Below are positions 1-11,445 of a stretch of 64,000 bases of DNA, piece after piece. The translations under genes were made by a program, and so were the position numbers. Each line of letters starts with the position of its first letter. Within the stretch, counting starts at the first letter, position 1. A model generated the notes under the pieces. That model was given only the letters and a program-made list of their open reading frames with translations. It was not told the origin of the DNA and did no database searches. Source of the stretch: Tethya wilhelma (taxonomy: Eukaryota > Porifera > Demospongiae > Tethyida > Tethyidae); contig CAXIPT010000002.1 in the NCBI GenBank assembly GCA_964030475.1, forward strand, positions 8,506,308 to 8,570,307. Reading direction: 5' to 3'.

Positions 1-260
1 GGCATACAGTTCCTGTGGATTCAGCACCAATCAGAAGCCAAAACTATGATCAGTTGCAATGCTAGAGCACTTGCAAGAGATGGATATCTGAATGGCAACA
101 ATTTAATGCTTTTCTTTTTATAGAAGGAGCACTCTATGCATGCCACTCCCTCCCCTANGATAATAGAGTAACTAGGCGACAGAGAGGTCAATGGCAAACA
201 AAATATTTGCATATACCTTTGAGTGTGCGGCACTCAATTAACCATGCATTGAGTGCCCCC
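1..260 (-). promoter_or_regulatory. Upstream region of a further LLTP-like tandem unit running off the left edge
   Basis: This stretch matches the 5' flank of the two units to its right (around 1850-1990 and 3590-3990). It includes a shared 'gccaaaactatgatca' segment at about 35-50 and a minus-strand TATA-like box TATAAAAAG at 114-122, at the position where the intact unit has TATAAAAG. The coding part of this unit would lie to the left of the window. One undetermined base is present at 157. Confidence 0.6.
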
Positions 261-284
261 CACTTGAGGGTCATGCGACTATAA

Positions 285-304
285 TGTGTGTGTGTGTGTG
301 CGTG
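285..304. repeat. Short (TG)n microsatellite
   Basis: A run of alternating TG, ended by CGTG, in the spacer between tandem units. Confidence 0.8.
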
Positions 305-527
305 TTCAAAGGTCAAGTAAAGACGTGGGTTGGATACCACCACAACCAATAAGAGCTGAAAAAAAACCCAATTATACTACCATTTTCAACATCACTAGTG
401 AGGCTTGAACCTTCAACCATAGACTGAAAGTCTACAATACCCACAATGAAAACTATATGCACCCACTTACACACCATAATTAACCAATGTGTGTGTCAAC
501 ATTTTAAATTTTATTTTTCATAAAGGC

Positions 528-1836
528 TTACTTGTAGTGAGATCTGTGGATGGACTGAGGGTCCACTTCTTCTTCAATGTCTGTTCCTTTGAAGTTAGCC
601 TGAAAGGCAGCAGCGATCGCTTTCTTGAAGTTCAGAGCTGAATCTCTTTGAGGTTCAGAGTAGAAGACAGCAGGAACTTTACCATCAGATGTTTGAGCAA
701 AGCAGAACCGACCAGAGAGACTCCAGAGTAAGTAGTGATGACGGTTTCTGTGAAATTATTTTGACATTTTGTGTTAATTTGACATCTACATCTACAGTAG
801 ATGCTTGTTGTGAAAGGGAAAAAAATATTGCAATAAAGTATCTAAAATAATAACAATTTTCACAACATCCGAATGTCAACAAAAATGCAGTTGGATATAT
901 GATGCTTACTATGAGAGATCTAGATCGCATACCACATGTCATTAAATAACATGATGAGACCTAACGCATCACAAGTTGTGAATTAGAATAGATAGTATAC
1001 AAACTAGATTTGTGAATAGCATGTCCATACAAAACTGATAGGGTCACCTTCATATTAGCATCATGCTAGAAGGTACTTCCCTTATGTCATTGGCATTAAA
1101 GTTGTATAGATTAAAAAAAAAAGGATTATAAATTAAAAATACAATGTATCCTCATTAGTGTATGTTTATGCTATAAAACAATATACCTAGGAGCCTGCAA
1201 CTGGGAATGATCGAGGCTAAATAAAACATATATATATAGCACGATTATACCGTATTTCTTGCTCCTCCACATCATCAGCCTGAAACACTCCCTGGAGTTG
1301 AATGTCTTGAACAGTCATACAATACAAAACAGCTGACTCTCCATTATACTCACCAACTACACAATGTATGTACAATACACACATTGTCATACTTGATAAT
1401 ATCCACAAAATTAATATAGAACAACAAAATGCTGATTCGTGCAGTGCTTGGCATATAGACTGCAGTCTAGGCTAGAAAAACACAAATTAATAGCGCATGG
1501 TCTGATAGCTATATAGCTCACCTGAGTTGCACATGATCTCCACCTCCGCTGCAATGGAGTTGCTCTTCTGTTGGCCATCCTTAGAAAAATACTGCTGTTG
1601 AACAGTGTAGTCATAGAGACACACTTGATCACCCTACATGCAGAATTGAACAACAAAAACAAAATAAAAATCAACACAATTAGTAATACATATGCTGACA
1701 AAATTTTTGCTTGAGAATATACACCAAACTTAATAATATTTTGTACCTCACATTCTCCTGTTTCAGTGAAATTAGAGGCTGAGAATCCAGCAACAATGGT
1801 GACTAGAACAGTCACAAAGAATACTACCTTCCACAT
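528..1836 (-). CDS. Small secreted protein resembling the N-terminal domain of large lipid transfer proteins
   Basis: Four exons: 1836-1747, 1633-1522, 1356-1251 and 747-528. They give 175 residues, with all splice sites GT-AG and all phases matching (528 coding bases). Residues 1-18 form a signal peptide (MWKVVFFVTVLVTIVAG). The mature part contains pairs of Cys and ends with a segment around 'DGKVPAVFYSEPQRD' followed by 'NFKKAIAAAFQ'. These resemble the N-terminal barrel of vitellogenin/apolipoprotein-type lipid transfer proteins, where DGKI..VY..E and LN(I/V)K..I..A.Q motifs are typical. That family is normally far longer, so this would be a free N-terminal module. The stop TAA directly follows ...HYK; the same bases (AAgtaagc) could also be a donor site to a further exon, but none is seen before the next unit begins. 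The start is set by the signal peptide and the upstream TATA box. The family assignment is by eye and tentative. Confidence 0.55.
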
Positions 1837-1956
1837 GACTAGTATACTTCTTTGGATCCAGCAGTTGAAAATTCTTACTTAGTAATGTTCCAGCCACTCT
1901 TGCAATGATAGCAATTGCAAGATGCTATTCGAATGAGTCACTGCAGCAATGCTTTT

Positions 1957-1964
1957 CTTTTATA
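1957..1964 (-). promoter_or_regulatory. TATA box of the LLTP-like gene
   Basis: The minus strand reads CTTCTATAAAAGAAAAG here, about 120 bases upstream of the ATG at 1836. The same box is kept in the leftmost unit (114-122). It is replaced by other sequence in the decayed unit, consistent with a real promoter element. Confidence 0.6.
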
Positions 1965-2414
1965 GAAGCAGCAATTCGATCTGTACCACCCCCTCCCACT
2001 CCCACAATGACAGGTCAACAGTATACCACAATCAGCAGGTTAATATAATAACACAGATGGTCTGGGGATAACCAAAACGCCTGCATTGCTGATTGAATTG
2101 TTCCACAACATCAACAGTGTGGCTTTTAACCTTGCTGAGTCAGTTACAACTAAAAGGTTAAGTTTTATTTTATACAGAATAGCTCAGCAAAGTCTAGGTA
2201 GCTAAGTAAACAGGTGAGACAGTTATAAAGACAAACACCCACAAGGACAATAGCTGAAAACAACAACCACCATTTTCACTATCCTTAGTAGGGACTGAAC
2301 CTTCAACCAGAGACTGAAATTGAGAGTGCAAACACTGAACCACAATGGCAACCACCCACCCACCTACCATTATGAGTGTGAGCTATGAACATCTAAAATT
2401 CTATTTTTTTGCTC

Positions 2415-3585
2415 TTACTTGTAGTGAGATCTGTGGATGGACTGAAGGTCCATTTTTTCTTCAATGTCTGTTCCTTTGAAGTTCAAGCCTGAAAGGCAGC
2501 AGCGATCGCTTTCTTGAAGTTCAGAGCTGAATCTCTTTGAGGTTCAGAGTAGAAGACAGCAGGAACTTTACCATCAGATGTTTGAACAAAGCAGAACCGA
2601 CCAGAGAGACTCCAGAGCAAGTGGTGATGATGGTTTCTGTGTAATTATTAATGTTTGTGTTAATTTTAATACTTTAATGACATGCACACACTATCAGTAC
2701 ACATGCAGGACAATATTAATATCACATCCAAATAAGACTGGTTCATAATATCTTGGCATCTAGACATCTACTATTCAAAAAATTAATTCAAAGCACATTA
2801 TGGTTGGTTCTGTATACCATGTCAATTGTAATGAATCCATGCAAAATGAACAGTGACAGCCCGGGTATATACGTCTAGCTTATGATGCAAGCTTAGCATT
2901 TATTTACTTGCATGTTCATTCAAACTAAACATGCGTAGCACATACCCTATTTCTTCCTCATCATCAGCTTGAAACACTCCCTGGAGTTGAATGTCTTCAA
3001 TAGTCATACAATACAGCACAGCTGACTCTCCATTATACTCACCAACTGTACACACACAAATGCAGATTCATGACATGAATGCATGACACAATTACTGGGA
3101 CTAAAAAGCCAATGCTTAAGCCTTTCATAAATATTTTGCCTATATAGTAGAGACAAGCTCACCAGAGTTGCACACAATCTCCACTTCTGCTGCAATGGAG
3201 CTGCTCTTCTGTTGGCCATCTTTAGAAAAATACTGATGTTGAACAATACAGTCATAAAGATACAGTCACTTGATCACCCTATAAAATCAAAAAAAAAACA
3301 AAAAAAAAACACTCCATGACAAACAACAAAAGAAAAGAATAATAATATTATTATTATAGTAAGAATAATTCAATACATACTTTAAAAATAAACTTGCATG
3401 CATACACCCATGATAACCTGTATAGTGATGGTTGATACTGAGGATTAATATTTGTTGACCTGCATATATAGAACTGAAATTTGTTTGTACCTCACATTCA
3501 GGATCCTGTTTCTGTGAAATTTGAGGCTGAGAATCCATGCAGTAACAATGTTGATTATTGCAGCTGCCAATACATTCTTCCACAT
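2415..3585 (-). pseudogene. Decayed tandem copy of the LLTP-like gene
   Basis: All four exons of the 528-1836 gene can be matched here: about 3585-3490, 3283-3170, 3048-2945 and 2636-2415. The copy is broken in several places. Exon 1 has a 1-base and a 4-base length difference relative to the intact copy. Exon 2 has a 4-base insertion just after GATCAAGTG. The last exon has a 2-base insertion at about 2484, which creates an in-frame TGA after ...FQA. The TATA box found upstream of the other units is missing, and a transposon lies in its 5' flank (3638-3884). It is best read as a pseudogene of a recent tandem duplication. Confidence 0.75.
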
Positions 3586-3637
3586 TACTGGCATGCAGTT
3601 CCTTTGGATTCAGCACTAATCAAAATTAAGCCAAAAC

Positions 3638-3884
3638 TACCCAGGTAGAACTTTCTTGCAAGTGACATGTAAGATCTTACTTCTAAAAATAGATCAAAAT
3701 GGCAAGATCTTGCATGATTCTTGTAAGAAATCAGTTTTCTTCCAAGTGCAAGAAAAATCGAGAAAATGGCCAATTCTCTTGCAAGATGGAAAAATATCTT
3801 GCGAGTCTTGCAGGAATCTCAATTTTGATCTATTTTTAGAAGTAAGATCTTACATGTCACTTGCAAGAAAGTTCTACCTGGGTA
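3638..3884. mobile_element. MITE with about 62-bp perfect terminal inverted repeats and TA target duplication
   Basis: The ends read TACCCAGGTAGAACTTTC... and ...GAAAGTTCTACCTGGGTA, and the inverted repeats match for about 62 bases on each side. The same locus in the leftmost tandem unit (about 35-50) reads gccaaaacTAtgatca without the element; here it reads gccaaaacTA[element]TAtgatca. The insertion is therefore exactly bounded and the target duplication is TA, as for Tc1/mariner-type elements. It carries no coding sequence. Confidence 0.9.
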
Positions 3885-3900
3885 TGATCAAATTTAATGT

Positions 3901-3935
3901 TCAGTCTGCACTCTTACTGTAAGAGTGCAGACTGA
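3901..3935. repeat. Perfect 16-bp stem hairpin with 3-base loop
   Basis: TCAGTCTGCACTCTTA is followed by CTG and then its exact reverse complement. It is absent from the equivalent place in the leftmost tandem unit, so it arrived after duplication, perhaps as a remnant of a second small element. Confidence 0.75.
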
Positions 3936-3999
3936 TACAATGCTGGATAGCACTTGCAAAAGATGCATGGATATTTGAATGACAACAATGCATGCTTTT

Positions 4000-5150
4000 T
4001 GCCACCCCCTCCCCTTTTCACAATGACAGGTCATCATTACCACAATTTGCAACACAGGTGCATGGTATAAGGAATTACCAGGAAAATGTTTGCACTGCTA
4101 ATTGTACCACAACTACAAATTATGGTATTTTGAAAAATGCTCAACCTTGCTGAGTTTTACCTGATTCAGAAGTATCAGATATTGATCAGTTGCATGTGCA
4201 TGCCCATTCTAGTAGAGCTTCACTTCCAACAGAGTACATGCATGTCTGAGAAACTATCACGTTTCCAGATTTCCAGCAAAGCAGATCGAGACAATCGACA
4301 TGGAAAGTGAGACATCTGAAGGTGTGGATGTATGTCTATGGAATCCTAGTGTAATATAGGTGTAGACTGCTGATAGGTATTCATGCGTGATCACCGGAGA
4401 AGGAGTCAGAGGCACTAGCCAGGTCACCATAAGCTGAGGAGTTTGTCTGCCTGGAAATGTTGACCATGTTGATTTTGAATTGAGGCTGGGTAGTTTGCAA
4501 AACATGAGGCTTGCTACGATCAGTTCTGACTATGACTAGCAATGATAAAACACTCAAATCCTGATTTTCTATGCTGTATATTGTTCGTTTCACAAACACG
4601 TGACTAACGCATTTAAGATACAAGGCCATAATTCCACATCTAAGAGTGCTAGGGACATCAAAATGAATCATAATGCTATTCTGAGGGTACTAATACCCCA
4701 CACATGATTGTAGAAGGAACCATCAGCAGCATTTGTAGTGATTCATCATTGCAAGGTTATGACTCCATATCTAAGAGTGAACTATTCTGAGGGTATTAGC
4801 AATGATAAAACACTTAATTGATGACTATCTCTCTCCCAGAATAAATATTTTTGATCTGTACAATACAAGAAGGGTGGTATGAGAATTCTAGTTGATTAAA
4901 CAACACTAATGCAGTATTAAGTATAGCTATACTTTACCTCACGAATCCACTGAATATAACTCATCCACTAGCTTGAATGTGTAGCACGATACAGGTCTAG
5001 GATCGGCCAGGGCTTTGTCTATTACTCAGTTACATCCATCCATATCATGCTAGCTGTAACAGTGGTCAAAGAGTTATTATTTCCATGCGGCCTATTTGGT
5101 TAGGGTCAGAGTTCAGTACTAATTGATATCGCAATCGCTTCCTACAAGTT
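4000..5150. other. Intergenic stretch without recognisable gene
   Basis: Short open frames on both strands show no family resemblance. The segment 'tctaagagtg..ctattctgagggtact' occurs twice (about 4640-4690 and 4770-4800), a small local duplication. Otherwise nothing is seen. Confidence 0.5.
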
Positions 5151-5159
5151 CTAGCTACT

Positions 5160-5190
5160 GCGCATGCGCAAATCTATGCACAGGAAGTGG
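5160..5190 (+). promoter_or_regulatory. NRF-1-like palindrome plus ETS-like site upstream of the Ig/FN3 receptor
   Basis: GCGCATGCGC at 5160-5169 is followed by ACAGGAAGTGG at 5179-5189, about 110 bases before the receptor ATG. The same pair in the same order and spacing is found in the duplicated promoter at 10406-10434, and a looser pair at 24683-24726. Confidence 0.6.
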
Positions 5191-5299
5191 GACAATTTCT
5201 TTGCTTCGCCACACCCACTAATTGCAGTCGAGAAATGACGGCAGAAAGGCGCTCAGTGCCAGACTATTTTCTTTATGCCTGAATGCTAAAGATCGAGCT

Positions 5300-8200
5300 A
5301 TGACTAGCACAGTTCACATCATCACTATTATTATAGTGGCTGTCTTCATCAACAGTTGTGAGAGCCAAGGTATTACAAACAGCTATGGTCATTACATTTT
5401 GTGTTCTTGTTACAACACAAAGTAATTTTATAAGCTCATGCAGCTAATATACTAACATTAATTGAGTATGACTGATTAAATTTTCGTTACCTAACTTCAT
5501 GCCCTGCAATTACCTATTTAGCTCATAATTGCAATTTAACATGTATATTCATGATTCTGCAATTGATATCATCATAAAGTTATGTGAGTGGGTTAATGCT
5601 ATAGGACCTAAGGTTACCATAATGATTAAGCTTATTTCTCTGACATGACACTAGATGACGGCATTAGAATCAGTCTAGGAGACAGGTTGATCCCTAACCA
5701 TGGATTGGTGACTATGGAGGATATTGGAATTGATCGTACTGGGACAAATCTAGCAGTGGGACTAAAGTGTAGTACTACCTATAGTGGCTGCTGTTCGGAT
5801 TTCACAGAACCTGATCCTATTATCCCTAATGGAGGATGGATATATGCTCATACTGAATTCTATGTTTCTCGACAAAGTGATCGACTTACTCACATATCTG
5901 GAATCAGACGACATGGACAAGCAGTTTATGTCTTTCGTAATAGTGCAGCTGACAATAATCGACTTCATTTGATCAATGGAATTTGGAGATGTGAGATTCC
6001 TGACTCCAATGGAATTAGAAGGATGAAGTACATAGGGATTTATGCTAATTCATCACACAGTAATGGTAAGACCATGACTCAGCAACTTTTAAAATATCTT
6101 TTTATCTCACTATAGCTGTTTGGGGGAGCATGCTCGGGGGTTAATGTTGGCAATAATGATTCTACTCACTATAGGTTCTCTATCAGCTGCTGGGTTTATC
6201 CAAGTGAGTGAAAACACCCTCACCTTCAGAACCACTGGAGGACCAGCTACAGTTGTTACTTGGACAAGAGATGGAGTTGACATCTCATCTCTTGAAGATT
6301 ACTGTACATCACAGATGGTGACGTCATATGCAGCTGGAAACTATGACAACATCCTGACAGTGAGAGGAAGACTCTCAGGAGTGTACAGAGTCAGTGTGAC
6401 TAATGATAGGACAACAACACCTGTTACTGCAGTTACTGTGATAGGTATAAGTTAATTATTGAGAGACGGTACATGGAGCTAGGAATCTAGCATAATAATA
6501 ATTTTTACCTAATGCATATTATGCAGATGATGGTATTACTATCAGTCTAGGAGACAGGGTCATCCCTAGCCACAGTCTGGTTGATACTGAGGACATTGGA
6601 TTTGATCCTACTGGAATGAATTTAACAGTGGGACTAAAGTGTAGTACTACCTATCAACAGTGTTGTACTGGTAGAACACCTTTCTCGCAAGCATCCTGGA
6701 TTGAAGCTCATACTGGAGAACGTGTTGAACTATATCCACCTCTTTTTCCCAATCAGCTGTCTGCAATAGGAATGAACAGGACTGGTCAAGCAGTTTATTT
6801 ATTTCGCAACAGAGCTGTAAGCCCTGCAACTGATGGAATCTTGAGATGTATTATACCAGATAAGAATGGATTTTTGCAAGCCAAGTATATTGGTATTTAT
6901 GCCAATACTAGTGCTCAAACTGGTTAGTTCTTAATCATGGATATTGTTTAGCGATTTTGTATATCAGCAATCTTCACAAAAATGCATATTATGGACTGGT
7001 TTATAATTAACCCTACCACCGCATTACATGATTGAAAAAATTGTAATAGGCTCCCTATCCGCTGGCTCTCCCAGTGCTATCCAGTTCTCTTTAGTGAAAG
7101 AAGACCCAGTGGAGTTTACCCTCACCTTCAAAACTATTGAAGGACCAGCTACAGTTGTCACTTGGACAAGAGATGGAGTCGATATCCCAACAGCTGGAGA
7201 TTTCTACAGCATGCCATCACAGATTGTTGAGCCAGACGAGCCATATCATCAGATATACACATCTGCAAACTACTCTAATATCCTGACAGTGAGAGGAAGA
7301 CTATCAGGAGTGTATGGAGTCAGTGTGACTAATGATAGGACAGATCCAGCAATAACAGCAAGTCTTACTATCATAGGTAATAAATTCACAAACTTTAATG
7401 ACTGATTCCATCACAGTACTTGCATTATAATAATAATATTATGATGCATCATTACTGTAATGCAATACAGATCCTTCAACTATACAAGGTTTTTCTATTT
7501 CTTTAAGAGGAGATCACTCTGAAGATTATTCAAGCATCAACCTGTCATGGATGTTGAATAGTTCTCCATCATCTTTCACTATCACATCATACAATTTGAT
7601 ATACATGGTGTGCAACTATTGGGATGACAGTGAATGTGGGGATACTCAATCAATAACTGGTATCACAAGTACCAACTACAATTTGAATGCCAGTAAAGTG
7701 AACATTGGGAAAATGTACAGATTCACGATTTCAGCAAATGAATTTCAATCAAAAAATACTACCACACATGCAGTACTACCAAGCCTACTTATGTCTGATG
7801 TCCATACAGTTATAACACTAGGTATTATGATATTATATTCTGTGAGTAATTTTATGCATAATTATAAGATTAATTTGCATGCCTTGATTACATATGCATG
7901 CATACACATTATTATGTAGGTGTCTCAAATCTAGAGATTATTTCAGCAGTTGAAGTAGCTAATGAATTAGTCCAAGTCTCCTGGAACCAATCAGAAGAAG
8001 GATTAGTGCCAGATGAGTATATTGTGTTCTACTCTCGCTTAAATGGAAGAGAAGGACAGTGTAGCTCATTTCAAGATGAAGGCAATGTAACACTATTTAG
8101 TGGAGAAGACAGAGTCCATACTGCATATCTTCAACTACAAGCTTACAGTGAATATGTTGTCACTGTCACTGGCAGACTAATTTCTTTAAATGATACATTT

Positions 8201-9673
8201 ACTGACAGTTTCCATTTTCTGACAAACTCATCAGGTATTAGTCAAGCCACTAACTCCAGAAAAAAAAAACTATTTAAAAAAATTAATAATTATTGTTTAT
8301 TATATTTTTTATTCTCACTATTCTTGAACTAGTTCCATCTGGAGCCCCTCAAAATCTCACCTTCATCAGCTCCACCTCCACCAGTGTGACCATATCTTGG
8401 GACAGTGTGGAGTGTATCCATAGAAACGGACTAATCACTCATTATCTTATACGATACGAACCAATCAGTCAAATATTCAGCCAAATCAATGTTGTAGTGA
8501 ATAGTACTAGACCAGGTGAAGGTGGTATCTACATGGCTACTGGACTCGATCCTACCAAGAATTACATGTTTCAAGTTACCGCTGTAAACAATGCTGGTAT
8601 AGGAAGCTTCAGTTCAATAACATTCGAGACTGTTGGAATGATTACTACCATATCTGAAAACATAGGTATACATGTAATTATAGGCAAAACAGGTAGCTAT
8701 TTGCACTACAAGTGCATATAACTGAATTTAGTACAATGTACAATTATTTGTTATTTAATTCTTTCAGATGTTCTACCTCCTGAGATTTCTTCAGTGCTTG
8801 AACTAGCTAACATCACATCAGTCCAAGTCACCTGGAACCAACCGGAAGGAGGATTGGCAGTTGATGAATATGTTGTGTCTTATCGTCGCTTGAATGGAAG
8901 AGATGAACAGTGTAGCTCGTTTCAAGATGAAGATATTGTGACAGTGAGAGCTGAGACAGCATCAGTGACAAACTCTTTAACCCTTCATTTGGAAGCATAC
9001 AGTGTCTATGCTGTAACTATAACCAGCAGAACTGAGGAACTTAACAGCGCTTCTAGTCGAATTCAATTTACAACGAACTCAACAAGTAAGTGTGTACAAT
9101 AGGTTTGGTCCCATAATTATGATGACAAATTAATAGATCTGCAGCAAACAATACTAATTTTAGCTATCACTCTCATTCAGTTCCATCTGGAGCCCCTCAA
9201 AACCTCACCATCATCAACTCCACCTCCACCAGTGTGACCATATCTTGGGACAGTGTGGAGTGTATCCATAGAAATGGAATTACTACACAGTTTCTACTGG
9301 TGTACACATCAGCCGACAATTTAGAGGATAGCACAGCAACAATTATTACTATTGATGGACTAACCACTGCCCCTAAGGGCATGGTGAGCTACACAGCAAT
9401 TGGTCTTAACCCCTCCTCTGAATACCGATTTAAAGTGGCAGCTGTTAACAAGATTGGTGTGCGGCCATTCGCTATTATGGTAGCCAAGAAAGGTTGTTTA
9501 TTGATTGTATATAGAATCTCTCATTCTTTGCTTGTATATATTAAGTAAACATTGCAATTGAATAGTTTGTTTATACAGTTGGACTCTAAGTCATACAATT
9601 GTCACCTCAATTATTTGTTTTGGTTGCTATATAGGTATTGGCAAACAAACAAAACAAACACACTAATGCACAT

Positions 9674-9715
<42 letters not shown>

Positions 9716-10274
9716 TTTGTTTATCTCTATAGGCATTAGTTCACCAACTTCAACGTCATCAAGTACATCCACAACTGCTTCAATAGCTGGGATGGCGTCA
9801 GTGATTGGTCTTCTACTGATCATCCTTGCTTTCACTTATGGAGCCATAATAACCATCTGGTATGAACCTCTTCTGCATAAAATTATTTACCAGATTATTA
9901 GTTTATGGCTAATCATACCATTAAGTATAAGGACGTGATTATTATGAAAAATTAATAATTATTTAGGATTTGCCAAAATAAACCACAAAATAGTAAAGCT
10001 ATTAAAGGTAAGTCATAAACAATTATGGCAATAGTGTGAGTAATCAGCATAACATTATTATTCATTCTAAGACTTGTTAAACTTTCAATGTTATGTTAAC
10101 TGGATACAAACACTAGGTTTTGAACAGTCATCTACTGAGCATGAAGTGGTAGAAGCGCCAAACCAACCAAGTGAAGTTGTCTATGATGAAATAAACCTCT
10201 CTTCTGAGCCAACAAAGATTATCTCCATGGAGATGAAGACCTGCCCTGCATATGAGGTCGACAAAGCAAATTGA
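5300..10274 (+). CDS. Single-pass receptor with Ig-like and fibronectin type III domains and an ITIM-like tail
   Basis: Thirteen exons: 5300-5369, 5655-6065, 6175-6444, 6527-6922, 7050-7376, 7471-7821, 7920-8234, 8333-8665, 8768-9085, 9181-9492, 9733-9859, 9967-10007 and 10117-10274. They join in frame to 1142 residues. Residues 1-23 are a signal peptide. Two tandem pairs follow, each a Cys-rich Ig-like module (KCSTTY..CC ... LRC/WRCEIPD ... YIGIYANTS) plus an Ig-like module (GPATVVTWTRDGVDI ... NILTVRGRLSGVY). Then come five FN3-like modules (the first weak; PSGAPQNLT ... VTISWD ... Y.F.V.AVN typical). A Ser/Thr-rich stem precedes one membrane span (MASVIGLLLIILAFTYGAII). The tail of about 70 residues contains VVYDEI near residue 1113, which fits the ITIM pattern [VILS]xYxx[ILV]. 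Every extracellular domain is one exon bounded by phase-1 introns, the mark of exon shuffling. It is probably a cell-surface recognition or adhesion receptor; ligand unknown. An ATG at 5222 is in frame, but 5300 gives the clean signal peptide. Confidence 0.85.
9670..9712. repeat. (CA)n microsatellite in receptor intron
   Basis: An uninterrupted CA run lies within the intron before the transmembrane exon. Confidence 0.9.
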
Positions 10275-10397
10275 AAATTCACAAACCAAAGATGTACAAT
10301 GTAACAGATTGTAGATTGTGTGGAACTTGTTATAATGCTTTTCATCCCAAGTGGTTGGCATTCATTATTGTATGGTAATGATCGTCTCCTGAGCCTC

Positions 10398-10613
10398 AGG
10401 CTACTGCGCATGCGCTAATATGGACAGGAAGTGGCTGGGAAAATTTCCTTGCATTGCCACACCCACAAACTCAGCAACTACTCAACTATTATAGACAGTA
10501 ACTTCCCTGAATGCTAAAGAGTGAAATAATATAACTAGTGCAGTTCACATCATCACCACCATTGTTACAGTAGCTAGTGGCTGTCTTCATCAGCAGTTGT
10601 TAAAGCCAAGGTA
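10398..10613 (+). pseudogene. Orphan duplicate of the receptor promoter and first exon
   Basis: This repeats the receptor's 5' end (5150-5370). It has the NRF-1-like palindrome (10406-10415), the ETS-like site (10424-10434), the 'ttgc.t.gccacaccca' segment, and then the signal-peptide exon ending GCCAAG|gtaagc. The start codon is changed (ATGACTAGC to ATAACTAGT), several bases are inserted, and a TTAAAG replaces GTGAGAG near the end. No second domain exon follows within the next 800 bases, so this is a dead 5' copy. The promoter part could still fire. Confidence 0.75.
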
Positions 10614-10619
10614 AGCCAG

Positions 10620-11445
10620 TATCAAATTTGTCAGAATCATGCATGCTTGTATACACATATTATATACTACACATAACAATGGTAAAACTACAGCATTACT
10701 CAATTAGCTGATAGTTTACCCTATGACTGTATTTGATGTTGACTTTCAGCATCATGATCAATCATGAAAATCTATATATAAAGTTAATCTGAGCTAGTGG
10801 AAGTTGTGGATATTTGCCACTGTCTGAATGCTGTTCACACTTTGTTATTCAGACAATTGTACATTTTTTAGCTATGTGGCTGAGATAAAAGATGGGTACG
10901 TTAACAAACTGGAATTATTTTTAACAATACAGTCTGTCCTGTGACAGTCGTGCAACATAATTTGCGGTTTTGGTCAAAGGATCAAGACTACTATACTGAC
11001 CTCTGATTATACCTAGCCGAGCTATATCTCACTTACATCATCATCATCATACATCCCCACTAGAATCGCCATTGACTCATTGAGAGTCATCCTCATCCTT
11101 TCCATCTCCTTCACGTGTTCTGTTGATCCGTGACACGTGTTTTCTTGGCTGCGCATGCGCAAAAAGAAAATTACGTGATTATGGATTGCAAAATATCAGA
11201 AAAAGCGTTTAGGAAGAATTATTACCAAAAAACTAGGTACCAAGCAGATCCACTATTCTATCATTATTGTTAAAATCTAGCTATATATATAACAACCAGA
11301 AATTACAAAAGCAAACAAAAATGAACAACAAAAACACACACACACAAAAAAAAACTAAACTCAGTCTAATTAATTTTCAATTTGTCTTCAGGCCTAGGAT
11401 TTAGGACCAACAATAATCTTAATCTTAATCTTGTGTAGCTTTGTT
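10620..11445. other. Spacer with E-boxes and an NRF-1-like palindrome
   Basis: No coding exon is recognised. At 11112-11117 and 11134-11139 there are CACGTG E-boxes, followed by GCGCATGCGC at 11151-11160. This resembles the promoter of the elongation factor gene (CACGTG 22761, palindrome 22778). No obvious first exon is seen on either side, so it may be an orphan promoter or belong to a non-coding transcript. Confidence 0.4.

Noticed and set aside
3656..3922. 88-codon plus-strand frame with repeated 'LFLEVRSYMSLARKFYLG' on both strands
   Set aside because: The repetition is the MITE's inverted arms translated, not a protein repeat.
5222..5299. Upstream in-frame start for the receptor
   Set aside because: The added residues are charged and would hide the signal peptide; the ATG at 5300 gives a clean leader and matches the first-exon duplicate.
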